Shown here: positions 22,585 to 28,811 of the stretch, in pieces
How positions within the stretch are numbered: the stretch's first letter is position 1
How the letters are laid out: every line of letters starts with the position of its first letter
From: a virus
Virus record (IMG/VR): IMGVR_UViG_3300046777_000454
Coordinates: 1 to 34,529 of that record
Reading direction: 5' to 3' (one strand)
Length of the DNA: 34,529 nucleotides
Made by a program: the position numbers and the translations under genes
The notes under the pieces: generated by a model
What the model was told of the DNA's origin: nothing
Databases searched by the model: none
What the model saw: only the letters and a program-made list of their open reading frames with translations

Positions 22585-22585
22585 G

Positions 22586-23317
22586 ATGCACTATTTTCAA
22601 TTTAATATTGGCGATTACGCCAGCCACACTCGCCATCTCACTCCGATGGAGGATTTGGCTTACCGACGGCTGCTCGACCTTTACTATCTAAAAGATGGTC
22701 AAGTGTATGGCGATGAGGCTGAAGTCGCTCGTCAAATTGGCTTGCGTGAGTATATCCCAGAGGTAACTCAGGTGCTTCAGGACTTCTTCTGCATTGGAGA
22801 AGATGACCGCTGGACGCATGACCGCTGTGACGCAGAAATGGCTGATTACCGCCGTTTTTTGGAGAAGCAGAAGGAGAATGGGAAGCTGGGTGGCCGTCCA
22901 CCTAAAAACCCAGAAAAACCCACCGCTAACCCAGACCTAACCCAAACTGAACCCAAAAAAACCCTAACCACTAACCATAAACCACTAACCACTAACCAAG
23001 ATATATCCTCTAACGAGGATATGTCATCTGACGATGACGCCCCGGTCAGACCTCAAGAAATTATTGATGCTTGGAATTCGATGGCAAGGCGAGTTGGTCT
23101 GTCTGAGATCAAGGTGCTTAATTCAAAGCGAATGGTGTCGTTGAAGGCTAGGATTAGGGAATGCCCTGATGTGGAAACATGGTCTGTAGCATTACAGAAC
23201 ATCGAAAGGTCAAAGTTCCTACGCGGTGAGAATGACAGAGGCTGGAAGGCCAACTTCGACTTTTTGCTTCAGCCGTCGAGCTTCACCAAACTTATCGAGG
23301 GAAGTTACAATGTCTGA
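22586..23317 (+). CDS. DUF1376 replication-initiation-type protein
   Basis: A 243-residue protein. Residues 1-95 are a clear DUF1376 domain: 'YFQFNIGDYASHTRHLTPMEDLAYRRLLDLYY' (in parts: FNIGDYASHTRHL, YRRLLDLYYLKDG) and 'CDAEMADYR'. A hydrophilic linker rich in Lys/Pro/Thr/Asn follows (about 96-150), then a C-terminal helical domain (about 152-243) ending in 'GWKANFDFLLQPSSFTKLIEG', shared with phage replication proteins of the lambda-O-like group. It probably binds the phage origin and recruits host helicase. The linker DNA carries iteron-like repeats. Its end overlaps the methyltransferase start by eight bases. Confidence 0.88.
   Translation: MHYFQFNIGDYASHTRHLTPMEDLAYRRLLDLYYLKDGQVYGDEAEVARQIGLREYIPEVTQVLQDFFCIGEDDRWTHDRCDAEMADYRRFLEKQKENGKLGGRPPKNPEKPTANPDLTQTEPKKTLTTNHKPLTTNQDISSNEDMSSDDDAPVRPQEIIDAWNSMARRVGLSEIKVLNSKRMVSLKARIRECPDVETWSVALQNIERSKFLRGENDRGWKANFDFLLQPSSFTKLIEGSYNV
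22926..23022. other. Candidate replication origin: CTAACC iterons plus dyad inside the DUF1376 gene
   Basis: Six CTAACC hexamers lie at 22926, 22937, 22964, 22971, 22985 and 22992. The last four form two CTAACC-A-CTAACC pairs whose starts are 21 bases apart, two helical turns. They fall in two different reading frames, so protein repeats alone do not explain them. Directly after is an AT-rich stretch and a perfect dyad ATATCCTC-TAAC-GAGGATAT (23003-23022). Lambda has its origin in the same kind of place, inside the O gene. Confidence 0.5.
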
Positions 23318-24245
23318 GTTTCGCTACGGCAGCGTTTGCTCTGGCATTGAGGCGGCAACGGCTGCTTGGCATCCACTTGGCTGGGAGCCAGCCTTTTTCA
23401 GCGAGATCGAACCTTTTCCACGCGCTGTCTTGTCTCACCACTATCCAGATGTTCCTCTACATGGGGATTTTACAACAATTGAGGGGAATGAATATGGACC
23501 AATTAAGCTTCTTGTCGGAGGAACCCCGTGTCAGTCCTTCTCAATCGCTGGCCTCAGAGGAGGATTGGATGACAATCGTGGCAACCTGGCGCTTGAGTTT
23601 CTTAGGCTTGCTGACAGAACACGGCCCAGATGGTTGGTTTGGGAGAACGTCCCCGGTGTCTTGTCATCGCATGGAGGACGGGACTTTGGCTCCATCCTCG
23701 GGGGCATGGTCGAACTCGGGTATGGGTTCGCCTACCGAGTGCTTGACGCTCAATACTTCGGAGTGGCCCAGCGCCGCCGCCGTGTGTTCGTTGTCGGATG
23801 TCTTGGAGACGCAGCCCGTGCCGCAGCGGTTCTCTTTGAGCGCCACTGCTTGTCAGGGGATACTGCGCCGATCTCTACGAAGGAAGGTGACTTTTACAGA
23901 TGTGGTCAAACATCATCTGGAGGCTGTCGCTCAATCTCAACCAGCAAGCCAACAATCATAAATTCCTTAACTGCTCATGGCGGGCATAGGAATGAGGTAA
24001 CAGATATTGCGAGCGGATTTGCTGTCCCCTTTTTCATTGACGGAAAGCCAGCCATCAGGAGGCTGACACCAGTTGAATGCGAACGGCTGCAAGGGTTTTC
24101 TGACAACTTCACACGTATCCCCTGGCGGAACAAATCAGAAGATGACTGCCCCGATGGACCACGTTACAAAGCACTGGGAAACTCAATGGCTGTTCCAGTT
24201 ATGCGCTGGATTGGCGAAAGAATTAAGAAGGTAGAGGAACTATGA
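23310..24245 (+). CDS. C5-cytosine DNA methyltransferase (Dcm-type)
   Basis: A 311-residue enzyme with all main motifs: S-V-C-S-G-I-E (8-14, motif I), GGTPCQSFS (70-78) with catalytic Cys74, WENVPGV (111-117), QRRRRVFVVG (154-163), the variable recognition region (about 165-245), LTPVECERLQGF (252-263) and GNSMAVPV (290-297). It transfers a methyl group to C5 of cytosine and probably protects phage DNA from host restriction; no matching restriction gene is present. GAGGGA precedes the ATG at 23310; an upstream in-frame start would be inside the replication gene. A second frame is open for a long stretch within it (see 23494-23961). Confidence 0.95.
   Translation: MSEFRYGSVCSGIEAATAAWHPLGWEPAFFSEIEPFPRAVLSHHYPDVPLHGDFTTIEGNEYGPIKLLVGGTPCQSFSIAGLRGGLDDNRGNLALEFLRLADRTRPRWLVWENVPGVLSSHGGRDFGSILGGMVELGYGFAYRVLDAQYFGVAQRRRRVFVVGCLGDAARAAAVLFERHCLSGDTAPISTKEGDFYRCGQTSSGGCRSISTSKPTIINSLTAHGGHRNEVTDIASGFAVPFFIDGKPAIRRLTPVECERLQGFSDNFTRIPWRNKSEDDCPDGPRYKALGNSMAVPVMRWIGERIKKVEEL
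23494..23961 (+). CDS. Overlapping +1-frame protein inside the methyltransferase gene
   Basis: A 155-residue frame wholly inside the methyltransferase gene (its codons 62-217), shifted by one base. ATG at 23494 has GAGGGG at 23481-23486, a near-ideal spacing of seven bases. The protein contains 'MDQLSFLSEEPRVSPS', 'WFGRTSPVSCHRMEDGT', 'GSPTECLTLNTSEWPS', 'VCSLSDVLET' and 'ACQGILRRSLRRK'. From memory, proteins with this same series occur in many phage and prophage gene lists, often beside or within dcm genes. They may be true dual-coding products, or a predicted family created by the constrained methyltransferase codons; sequence alone cannot decide. No domain of known activity. Confidence 0.5.
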   Translation: MDQLSFLSEEPRVSPSQSLASEEDWMTIVATWRLSFLGLLTEHGPDGWFGRTSPVSCHRMEDGTLAPSSGAWSNSGMGSPTECLTLNTSEWPSAAAVCSLSDVLETQPVPQRFSLSATACQGILRRSLRRKVTFTDVVKHHLEAVAQSQPASQQS

Positions 24246-24421
24246 ACAATCGTTTGGAAAAGACTGCTTCAGTAGCAAAATATGGCTTGGATATGCTGCA
24301 CGCCCACTGCCAGACGTTAAACGGCTACAAGTGGGTGCAAGCCTCTGGGAAGCGTTACGTCATCGCAAAGGATGATAATGGGCGCCATTACCTAGACCTA
24401 CGGCTTGCGAAGGATGCCTAA
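24242..24421 (+). CDS. Small conserved-looking protein of unknown function (59 aa)
   Basis: Starts in an ATGA overlap with the methyltransferase stop. The 59 residues include 'YGLDMLHAHCQTLNGYKWVQ' read as helix then 'YVIAKDDNGRHYLDLRL', a small alpha/beta pattern. No known family. It begins the chain of tiny genes that fills the region up to the terminase. Confidence 0.6.
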   Translation: MNNRLEKTASVAKYGLDMLHAHCQTLNGYKWVQASGKRYVIAKDDNGRHYLDLRLAKDA

Positions 24422-24590
24422 GAACACTGGCCGCTGCCCACCATTCGAGTTGGTGGATATAATCTTCCGCAACGGAGAGATACGCAGAGCCGTTGACCCA
24501 CAGAGGTGGAGATGGAAACCAATGGAGTTTGAACACGATTGGGAGATTGTCCGCTGGCAGCGCAGTTTTGTTAAAGACGAAAAAAAATAA
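24414..24590 (+). CDS. Small phage protein with Trp-rich C-terminus (58 aa)
   Basis: The ATG at 24414 lies eight bases before the end of the preceding frame; an in-frame TTG at 24405 is possible. 'DIIFRNGEIRRAVDPQRWRWKP' (in parts: RNGEIRRAVDPQRWRW) followed by 'DWEIVRWQR' is a pattern I know from short phage proteins of unknown function. A promoter follows within 11 bases of the stop. Confidence 0.6.
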   Translation: MPKNTGRCPPFELVDIIFRNGEIRRAVDPQRWRWKPMEFEHDWEIVRWQRSFVKDEKK

Positions 24591-24600
24591 CATAAATGTA

Positions 24601-24668
24601 TTGACGAATGTGTTTTAGGCGTTAGGATGGCCTCATTGGAACGGCAATTCCGCCAAGTTCCAACGGCC
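24601..24668 (+). promoter_or_regulatory. Sigma70-like promoter followed at once by a 5' hairpin
   Basis: TTGACG (24601-24606) and TAGGAT (24623-24628) are 16 bases apart. The predicted transcript start (about 24635) coincides with a hairpin: TTGGAAC (24636-24642) with GTTCCAA (24657-24663) and an inner GGC/GCC pair (24643-24645 with 24652-24654). The outer GGCC boxes at 24629 and 24665 can also pair in DNA. The hairpin would cap the mRNA of the next gene; it may protect against 5' decay or be an operator. Confidence 0.5.
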
Positions 24669-24685
24669 TAGGGAGGGCCAAAAAA

Positions 24686-24964
24686 ATGTTCGCTTCTTCT
24701 CTTAACGAAGCCTTTTCCTCTGCAACTCCAGGAGCCTGCAAGGCTTTGGTTGCTCAAGGCATCAACTTTACTGTTGCTGTGGAAAATGCTCGTGGAGAGT
24801 GGTTCCTCCTTCATGCCGAAAGTCAGTCTCATGCGTCTGATTTGGCCCACCACTGGGTTAACACAATGGGCGCTCGCGGTGCCTCTTGCTGGCGCATCTT
24901 TGAAGATGGTATCGCGCCAAAGAAGTTTGCCCTTGTTGTTCCAGAAGTAGAATGGGCTGAATAA
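24686..24964 (+). CDS. Hypothetical protein (92 aa), own promoter
   Basis: A 92-residue, mildly acidic soluble protein beginning 'MFASSLNEAFSSATPGACK'; it has 'FTVAVENARGEWFLLHAES' and 'SDLAHHWVNTMGARGASCW', suggesting an alpha/beta fold with two Cys. GGGAGGG lies at 24670-24676, about nine bases before the start. I recognise no family. Having its own promoter and hairpin suggests strong early expression, as for host-takeover proteins. Confidence 0.65.
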   Translation: MFASSLNEAFSSATPGACKALVAQGINFTVAVENARGEWFLLHAESQSHASDLAHHWVNTMGARGASCWRIFEDGIAPKKFALVVPEVEWAE

Positions 24965-24996
24965 GCCCATTCATTAGAAACGAAGAGGACTTAGAA

Positions 24997-25173
24997 ATGG
25001 AAAACGCAGATATTCAAAAAGGCATCATGCTGGAGCGCCAGCGGATTATTGACCGGCTAGAATACGGCGTTCGTGAAATTCGGCACTCTCTTGTTGGAAC
25101 TGGCCGTGACTGGGAATTGGTCGCAGAGTTTCTTGAGGAAGAAATTGCCGTAATCAAAAGCAACGAACATTAA
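24997..25173 (+). CDS. Small helical protein (58 aa)
   Basis: Begins 'MENADIQKGIMLERQRIIDR' and is rich in Glu/Arg/Ile, probably two amphipathic helices. GAGGA (24985-24989) lies seven bases upstream. No family recognised. The upstream phrase GAAACGAAGAGGACTTAGAA resembles leaders of neighbouring small genes. Confidence 0.55.
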   Translation: MENADIQKGIMLERQRIIDRLEYGVREIRHSLVGTGRDWELVAEFLEEEIAVIKSNEH

Positions 25174-25185
25174 GGGAGGTTAGAA

Positions 25186-25284
25186 ATGAACATCACTTGC
25201 AAAGAGGCGATATTCACCACGCTTTGCTCATTCGCTATCGGCTGGTGCGCTGTTGTCGCTCTCACGAAGGAGTTGGCGCTGTGA
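25186..25284 (+). CDS. Tiny single-pass membrane peptide (32 aa)
   Basis: GGGAGG at 25174-25179 precedes the ATG by six bases. Residues about 9-26 (IFTTLCSFAIGWCAVVAL) are hydrophobic with two Cys. The frame ends in a GTGA overlap with the next gene. Probably an inner-membrane peptide; purpose unknown. Confidence 0.45.
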   Translation: MNITCKEAIFTTLCSFAIGWCAVVALTKELAL

Positions 25285-25406
25285 TTAGCTACCGCGACTA
25301 TCTCGACCTCAAAAAAATCCGACCAATCGTCATTGAACGCACGACCAAACGTAAAGGCGACAAGGTAATCACCAGTAGCTACAAAAAGGCGGAGGTTGTG
25401 AAATGA
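25281..25406 (+). CDS. Small basic protein (41 aa)
   Basis: GTG at 25281 overlaps the stop of the membrane peptide, with AAGGAG about nine bases upstream. The product 'MISYRDYLDLKKIRPIVIER' and onward is Lys/Arg rich and probably a beta-rich nucleic-acid or protein binder. A longer in-frame reading from 25197 would overlap the membrane peptide by most of its length and lacks a ribosome site. Confidence 0.45.
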   Translation: MISYRDYLDLKKIRPIVIERTTKRKGDKVITSSYKKAEVVK

Positions 25407-25624
25407 AAAGCGCCATCATGATACGCAAGACATCTCCCATCTCGGTAGCCAAGCTGCCTAATAAGTGGGACAGCGAAGAATACTACAAGAGGCTGATGCT
25501 CGCGAGCGCAAAGGCTGAATGCCAAGCTATCATGGACACAGGCAAGACATATGGCCCAATGACCGAAGCGCAGCAAATTGCGTCTATCGAATGGGCTTAT
25601 GACGTAAAAGTATCAAGACTTTGA
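25403..25624 (+). CDS. Hypothetical protein (73 aa)
   Basis: Starts in an ATGA overlap with the preceding gene. The sequence 'LPNKWDSEEYYKRLMLASAK' and 'GPMTEAQQIASIEWAYDV' suggests a small helical protein. No family recognised; soluble, no signal. Confidence 0.6.
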   Translation: MKSAIMIRKTSPISVAKLPNKWDSEEYYKRLMLASAKAECQAIMDTGKTYGPMTEAQQIASIEWAYDVKVSRL

Positions 25625-25635
25625 GGGAGAGAGAT

Positions 25636-25752
25636 ATGCAGACGATTTATGACATTGTAGCCGCGCTGGTGGCTTTATTTGTAGCCGTGTTCGTTGTTGT
25701 ATTCGCTGGCATCGCTGCCGTTGAGGTCGCATGGAAGGTGTTCGGAAAATGA
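25636..25752 (+). CDS. Tiny membrane peptide (38 aa)
   Basis: GAGGGAGAG lies just upstream of ATG 25636. Residues about 5-31 are almost wholly hydrophobic (IVAALVALFVAVFVVVFAG), followed by a short charged end. It is a single-pass membrane peptide. The end overlaps the next start (ATGA). Confidence 0.5.
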   Translation: MQTIYDIVAALVALFVAVFVVVFAGIAAVEVAWKVFGK

Positions 25753-25814
25753 GCGACGGACTGATAATGAGCATAATTTTAATTGTCTGGGGTTTATCTT
25801 GTTATGCAGTTTGA
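25749..25814 (+). CDS. Very short membrane peptide (21 aa), doubtful
   Basis: Opens in an ATGA overlap with the preceding peptide; product MSDGLIMSIILIVWGLSCYA plus one Val is mostly hydrophobic. A further 14-codon frame begins within it at 25804 (MQFEFMSEWECRDD) and reaches the next gene start, so translation could pass along a chain of overlaps. Chance remains quite possible. Confidence 0.3.
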   Translation: MSDGLIMSIILIVWGLSCYAV

Positions 25815-25840
25815 ATTTATGTCGGAATGGGAATGTCGTG

Positions 25841-26161
25841 ATGACTGACACGCCACCAGACTGGGTTCTGACCGAAGCTGCGAAGCGGTGTGGGATCAGG
25901 TGGTCAGGAACCGATGACTTGCGCAAACTTTATGCGGATAAGGAGTGTTATCGCGCCTATTCAGCCCTATGCGACATGATCCAGAAATACGAGCAGCCGC
26001 CCGTTGATCGGAAGCTGTTGTGTGCGCGTGAGGCTATGGCCGAACCTTTGCACGATATTACCGCCAGCAGCTTCCGCGCAGGGGAGAAGGATGACTGGGA
26101 CGCGATTAAGGCTTGCATCCGCGCCATCGAACTTTGGGAAGAGGGGTTTGGCCGTGATTGA
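25841..26161 (+). CDS. Hypothetical protein (106 aa)
   Basis: Begins 'MTDTPPDWVLTEAAKRCG', then 'LRKLYADKECYRAYSALC' and 'REAMAEPLHDITASSFRAG'. The pattern 'P-P-x-W-V-x-x-A-A-x-x' with a following helical region occurs in small phage proteins of unknown function. Soluble, slightly acidic. Its end overlaps the GTG of the next gene. Confidence 0.65.
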   Translation: MTDTPPDWVLTEAAKRCGIRWSGTDDLRKLYADKECYRAYSALCDMIQKYEQPPVDRKLLCAREAMAEPLHDITASSFRAGEKDDWDAIKACIRAIELWEEGFGRD

Positions 26162-26378
26162 AAAGGAGATGTTCATTAAGAACGGCAAGATCATACCGGC
26201 TGATGACGTTTACCTAGACCAACGCAATGCAACCATCGAAGCCCAAGCGGTAGAGATCGAGCGGACTGGGCAGCGCATCTTGATGTGGCTTGGCGCATAT
26301 CGTGACGGGCTTTCAAAGGATGCAATAGCAGACTTGCAATCCATTGCCCGCGCAGCACTGGGAGAAGGTAATGACTGA
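26154..26378 (+). CDS. Hypothetical protein (74 aa)
   Basis: GTG at 26154 with GAGGGG seven bases upstream gives 'MIEKEMFIKNGKIIPADDVY' and a helical end 'ADLQSIARAALGEGND'. An ATG at 26169 is a shorter option. No family recognised. ATGA overlap with the next gene. Confidence 0.55.
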   Translation: MIEKEMFIKNGKIIPADDVYLDQRNATIEAQAVEIERTGQRILMWLGAYRDGLSKDAIADLQSIARAALGEGND

Positions 26379-26613
26379 CCCAATCGTCCTGCGAGTAGAT
26401 AACGACCTAGCTGATCAAATCGTAACTGTATGGCTAAAGCAGCATATGGAATGGATGCTAGACGCATACGATAATGCACATTGCGAAGAGGACAAAATTG
26501 AGGCTTGTGCTGACTTCCTTTCAATGCACCGGGTGCATCAATATGTCAGCGGAGAGTTAGATGACGGACAGAGAGAAAAAGTATCTGAACTACAGAAAGG
26601 CGCTATTGCCTGA
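26371..26613 (+). CDS. Hypothetical protein (80 aa)
   Basis: Starts in an ATGA-type overlap, with GGAGAAGG shortly upstream. 'VTVWLKQHMEWMLDAYDNAH' and 'EACADFLSMHRVHQYVSG' suggest a helical protein. It resembles short phage proteins of unknown role. Its last 53 bases overlap the next start. Confidence 0.6.
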   Translation: MTDPIVLRVDNDLADQIVTVWLKQHMEWMLDAYDNAHCEEDKIEACADFLSMHRVHQYVSGELDDGQREKVSELQKGAIA

Positions 26614-26728
26614 GCAAATCGAAAGAGCGAGGCGTAGATACATCGGCTTAGTCCGAGAAGCACGCAGGCTTGAGATGAACTGGGTATTAACGAACAAGGA
26701 ACTCTACGGAGAACTGGAGGAGTTGTAA
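26561..26728 (+). CDS. Small charged helical protein (55 aa)
   Basis: ATG at 26561 has GGAGAG five bases upstream (26551-26556). The product is rich in Arg/Glu/Leu ('REKKYLNYRKALLPEQIERA', 'RRYIGLVREARRLEM') and likely forms one or two helices with DNA- or protein-binding surface. It overlaps the preceding frame by 53 bases, more than usual here. Confidence 0.45.
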   Translation: MTDREKKYLNYRKALLPEQIERARRRYIGLVREARRLEMNWVLTNKELYGELEEL

Positions 26729-26754
26729 GGCGTAAACAAACGAAGGAGAAAGAG

Positions 26755-26937
26755 ATGAAGAAGGTTCTTATTGCAATCGCGTTAGCATCAATGGCCGCAC
26801 CGGCAGCAGCGCAAGGGTTTACATATTACCTTGTCGAGCAGTGGGTGCAGAACGGAAATCGTTTCTGTCGCTACAGCAATGGCGCGGTTATCGCTGCTGG
26901 CTACTCGATCTGCCCACTTTCAATCCGTGGCCTATAA
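26755..26937 (+). CDS. Small exported protein with signal peptide (60 aa)
   Basis: 'MKKVLIAIALASMAAPAAAQ' is a textbook Sec signal with expected cleavage after AAA or AAQ, leaving a mature peptide of about 40 residues with two Cys (RFCRYSNG, SICPLS) that could form a disulfide. GAAGGAGAAAG lies upstream. It would act in the periplasm; a role in blocking superinfection or in the envelope is inferred only. Confidence 0.6.
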   Translation: MKKVLIAIALASMAAPAAAQGFTYYLVEQWVQNGNRFCRYSNGAVIAAGYSICPLSIRGL

Positions 26938-26964
26938 CAAGCTATTTAGGAGGGGTAATTTATC

Positions 26965-27144
26965 ATGATTGAATTAGCTTACATTCTTGGAGGCTTCGCA
27001 GGAGGCTTCGTTGTTGGATATATCGTTTGTGCTATAATCCTTGGAGAACGGATTGAGGTGCTTCAGGATGAAATGCGAACCTACACAGACCGAGACGAGC
27101 TTGGCCGCTTCAAAGGCTCAATGCGAAAACTCAAATACGATTAA
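26965..27144 (+). CDS. Small membrane protein (59 aa)
   Basis: AGGAGGGG lies about seven bases before ATG 26965. Residues about 2-27 are a Gly-rich hydrophobic segment (ILGGFAGGFVVGYIVCAIIL); the rest is charged and likely cytoplasmic (RTYTDRDELGRFKGSMRK). Probably a single-pass inner-membrane protein of unknown role. Confidence 0.55.
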   Translation: MIELAYILGGFAGGFVVGYIVCAIILGERIEVLQDEMRTYTDRDELGRFKGSMRKLKYD

Positions 27145-27241
27145 GCACCATATCAACTGCGCCGTAACACGCTGGGGAGATATACGTTCTTGGTGTGATT
27201 GCGGTGCAGTGTTGACAAATCACCATGCAAGGGCGAAATAG
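27068..27241 (+). CDS. Possible small Cys/His (zinc-ribbon-like) protein (57 aa), doubtful
   Basis: Lies in another frame over the end of the membrane protein gene by 77 bases. Cys/His spacing 'HHINCAVTRWGDIRSWCDCG' (seen in parts as HHINC and WCDCG) resembles zinc-knuckle peptides common in phages, which is the main reason to list it. The ATG at 27068 has no good ribosome site; a TTG at 27041 is in frame. Confidence 0.4.
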   Translation: MKCEPTQTETSLAASKAQCENSNTIKHHINCAVTRWGDIRSWCDCGAVLTNHHARAK

Positions 27242-27246
27242 CGCGC

Positions 27247-27549
27247 ATGGAAGACACCATTAAAAAATTGGAAAGTAATGGGAAGTTTGTCGAGGGCCAT
27301 CCCGGTGGTCCCGGCAGACCTAAAGGCGTTCCTAACAAAACCACGCGTCTTGCTAAGGCTGTGATCGCGGAAGCAGCAGATCGCCTTGGAGGCCCTGACC
27401 GATTGGTAGAGTGGGCGAAAGAAAACGCAGGAAACGAACGTGTCTTCTGGGGGACAATCTATCCGAAGCTGCTACCTCTGCAGGTAAACGCTGAGATTGA
27501 AGGGAACATAGCCGTTCGCGGCGCTCTGGTATGGAAGACACCGAGCTAA
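27247..27549 (+). CDS. Terminase small subunit (inferred)
   Basis: A 100-residue protein with 'GHPGGPGRPKGVPNKTTRLA' (an AT-hook-like GRPKG with flanking basic residues) followed by a helical part 'ADRLGGPDRLVEWAKENAG' and 'FWGTIYPKLLPLQV'. This layout is common in the gene directly before terL in many phages. It should recognise the packaging start on phage DNA. It overlaps the large subunit by 19 bases. No classical HTH is obvious, so the call leans on order and the short conserved phrase. Confidence 0.75.
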   Translation: MEDTIKKLESNGKFVEGHPGGPGRPKGVPNKTTRLAKAVIAEAADRLGGPDRLVEWAKENAGNERVFWGTIYPKLLPLQVNAEIEGNIAVRGALVWKTPS

Positions 27550-28811
27550 AAAACATTGAAAGCCCGTATGAGCCGCGAAAGCAGTTCATGCCGCTTCATT
27601 TGCGTGAGAGGCGCTGGGCAATCGTTGTTGCTCACCGACGCGCCGGGAAAACTGTAGCCTGCGTTAACGACCTAATCAAAGAGGCTGCGTGCTGCATTAA
27701 GCCAAACCCACGCTTCGCTTACATCGCGCCACAGCTCAACCAAGCTAAAGACATCGCATGGCAGTATCTCCTCGAATACACCGAATGCTTTGGGGCTGAA
27801 CGCAAGGTAAACGCCTCCGAGCTTTGGATTGAGTTGCCGAACAATGGCGCTCGCATCCGCATCTATGGCGCTGACAACCCGGATCGCCTGCGTGGTATCT
27901 ATCTCGACGGCTGCGTGCTTGACGAGTTTGGTGATATGAACCCGACAGTCTGGACACAGGTTATTCGCCCTGCTCTCTCAGACCGCAAAGGCTGGGCCAT
28001 CTTCATTGGCACGCCAAAGGGCAAGAACGTATTCTACGACCTATGGCAGAACGCTGAGACTGATGAAGATTGGTCGCGTCTCATGCTTAAGGCGACAGAG
28101 ACGAAGCTACTTGACGACAAGGAACTCAACGATGCTCGCCGCATGATGAGCGAAGAAGAGTTTGCGCAGGAATACGAGTGCAGCTTTGAAGCGGCCATCA
28201 GAGGTGCTTACTATGGCAAAGAACTTAGCGAAGCCGACGCAGATGGTCGAATTACATCTGTTCCTTATGACCCATCTCTACCAGTCCACACTGCTTGGGA
28301 CCTTGGTATGTCCGATAGCACAGTTGTCTGGTTTATACAGGCTCACGGCGGGGAGACACGATGGATTGACTGCCTCAAAGGCGAAGGGGTTGGTCTCGAC
28401 TGGTATGTAAAGCAGCTACAGGACAAGCCTTACATCTGGGGGAACCACTATCTTCCACACGACGTTCGCGTCCGTGAGCTTGGCACTGGCAAGAGCCGCT
28501 TAGAGGTTTTGCAGGAGCTGGGGCTGCGGAATGTCGAGATTGCGCCACGAATGGACATCATGGACGGCATTCAGGCTCTACGCCTACTGCTACCGCGTTC
28601 GTGGTTCGATAAGAACAACTGCAAGACCGGCATTGAGGCACTGAGAATGTATCGGCGCATATACGACGACAAGCGCCAAGAGTTTCAATCTCATCCATTC
28701 CACGACTGGACATCCCACTACGCAGACGCTGCAAGATACTTTGCCATAGCGCATCGCGAGCAAATGGGTTATACAGCACCGATTAAACGCAACATTCGTG
28801 GTATTGTTTGA
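27531..28811 (+). CDS. terL: Terminase large subunit
   Basis: A 426-residue packaging motor. Walker A is AHRRAGKT (34-41), Walker B GCVLDE (127-132), coupling motif GTPKG (160-164). The C-terminal RNase-H-like nuclease shows Asp257 (AWDLGMSDST), Asp311 (LPHD) and Asp399 (HYADA). It docks on the portal, pumps DNA into the procapsid using ATP and cuts it. Length is somewhat short compared with many large terminases (450-550) but all motifs are in place. Confidence 0.95.
   Translation: MEDTELKNIESPYEPRKQFMPLHLRERRWAIVVAHRRAGKTVACVNDLIKEAACCIKPNPRFAYIAPQLNQAKDIAWQYLLEYTECFGAERKVNASELWIELPNNGARIRIYGADNPDRLRGIYLDGCVLDEFGDMNPTVWTQVIRPALSDRKGWAIFIGTPKGKNVFYDLWQNAETDEDWSRLMLKATETKLLDDKELNDARRMMSEEEFAQEYECSFEAAIRGAYYGKELSEADADGRITSVPYDPSLPVHTAWDLGMSDSTVVWFIQAHGGETRWIDCLKGEGVGLDWYVKQLQDKPYIWGNHYLPHDVRVRELGTGKSRLEVLQELGLRNVEIAPRMDIMDGIQALRLLLPRSWFDKNNCKTGIEALRMYRRIYDDKRQEFQSHPFHDWTSHYADAARYFAIAHREQMGYTAPIKRNIRGIV

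Noticed and set aside
25197-25406. Longer version of the 41-residue basic protein
   Set aside because: Would overlap the upstream membrane peptide almost fully and has no ribosome site, while the GTG at 25281 has AAGGAG and a GTGA overlap.
27212-27240. Perfect TTGACA before the terminase genes as a late promoter
   Set aside because: The hexamer at the right distance (GAAATA) is poor and the start would fall on the small terminase ATG; kept only as a weak possibility.
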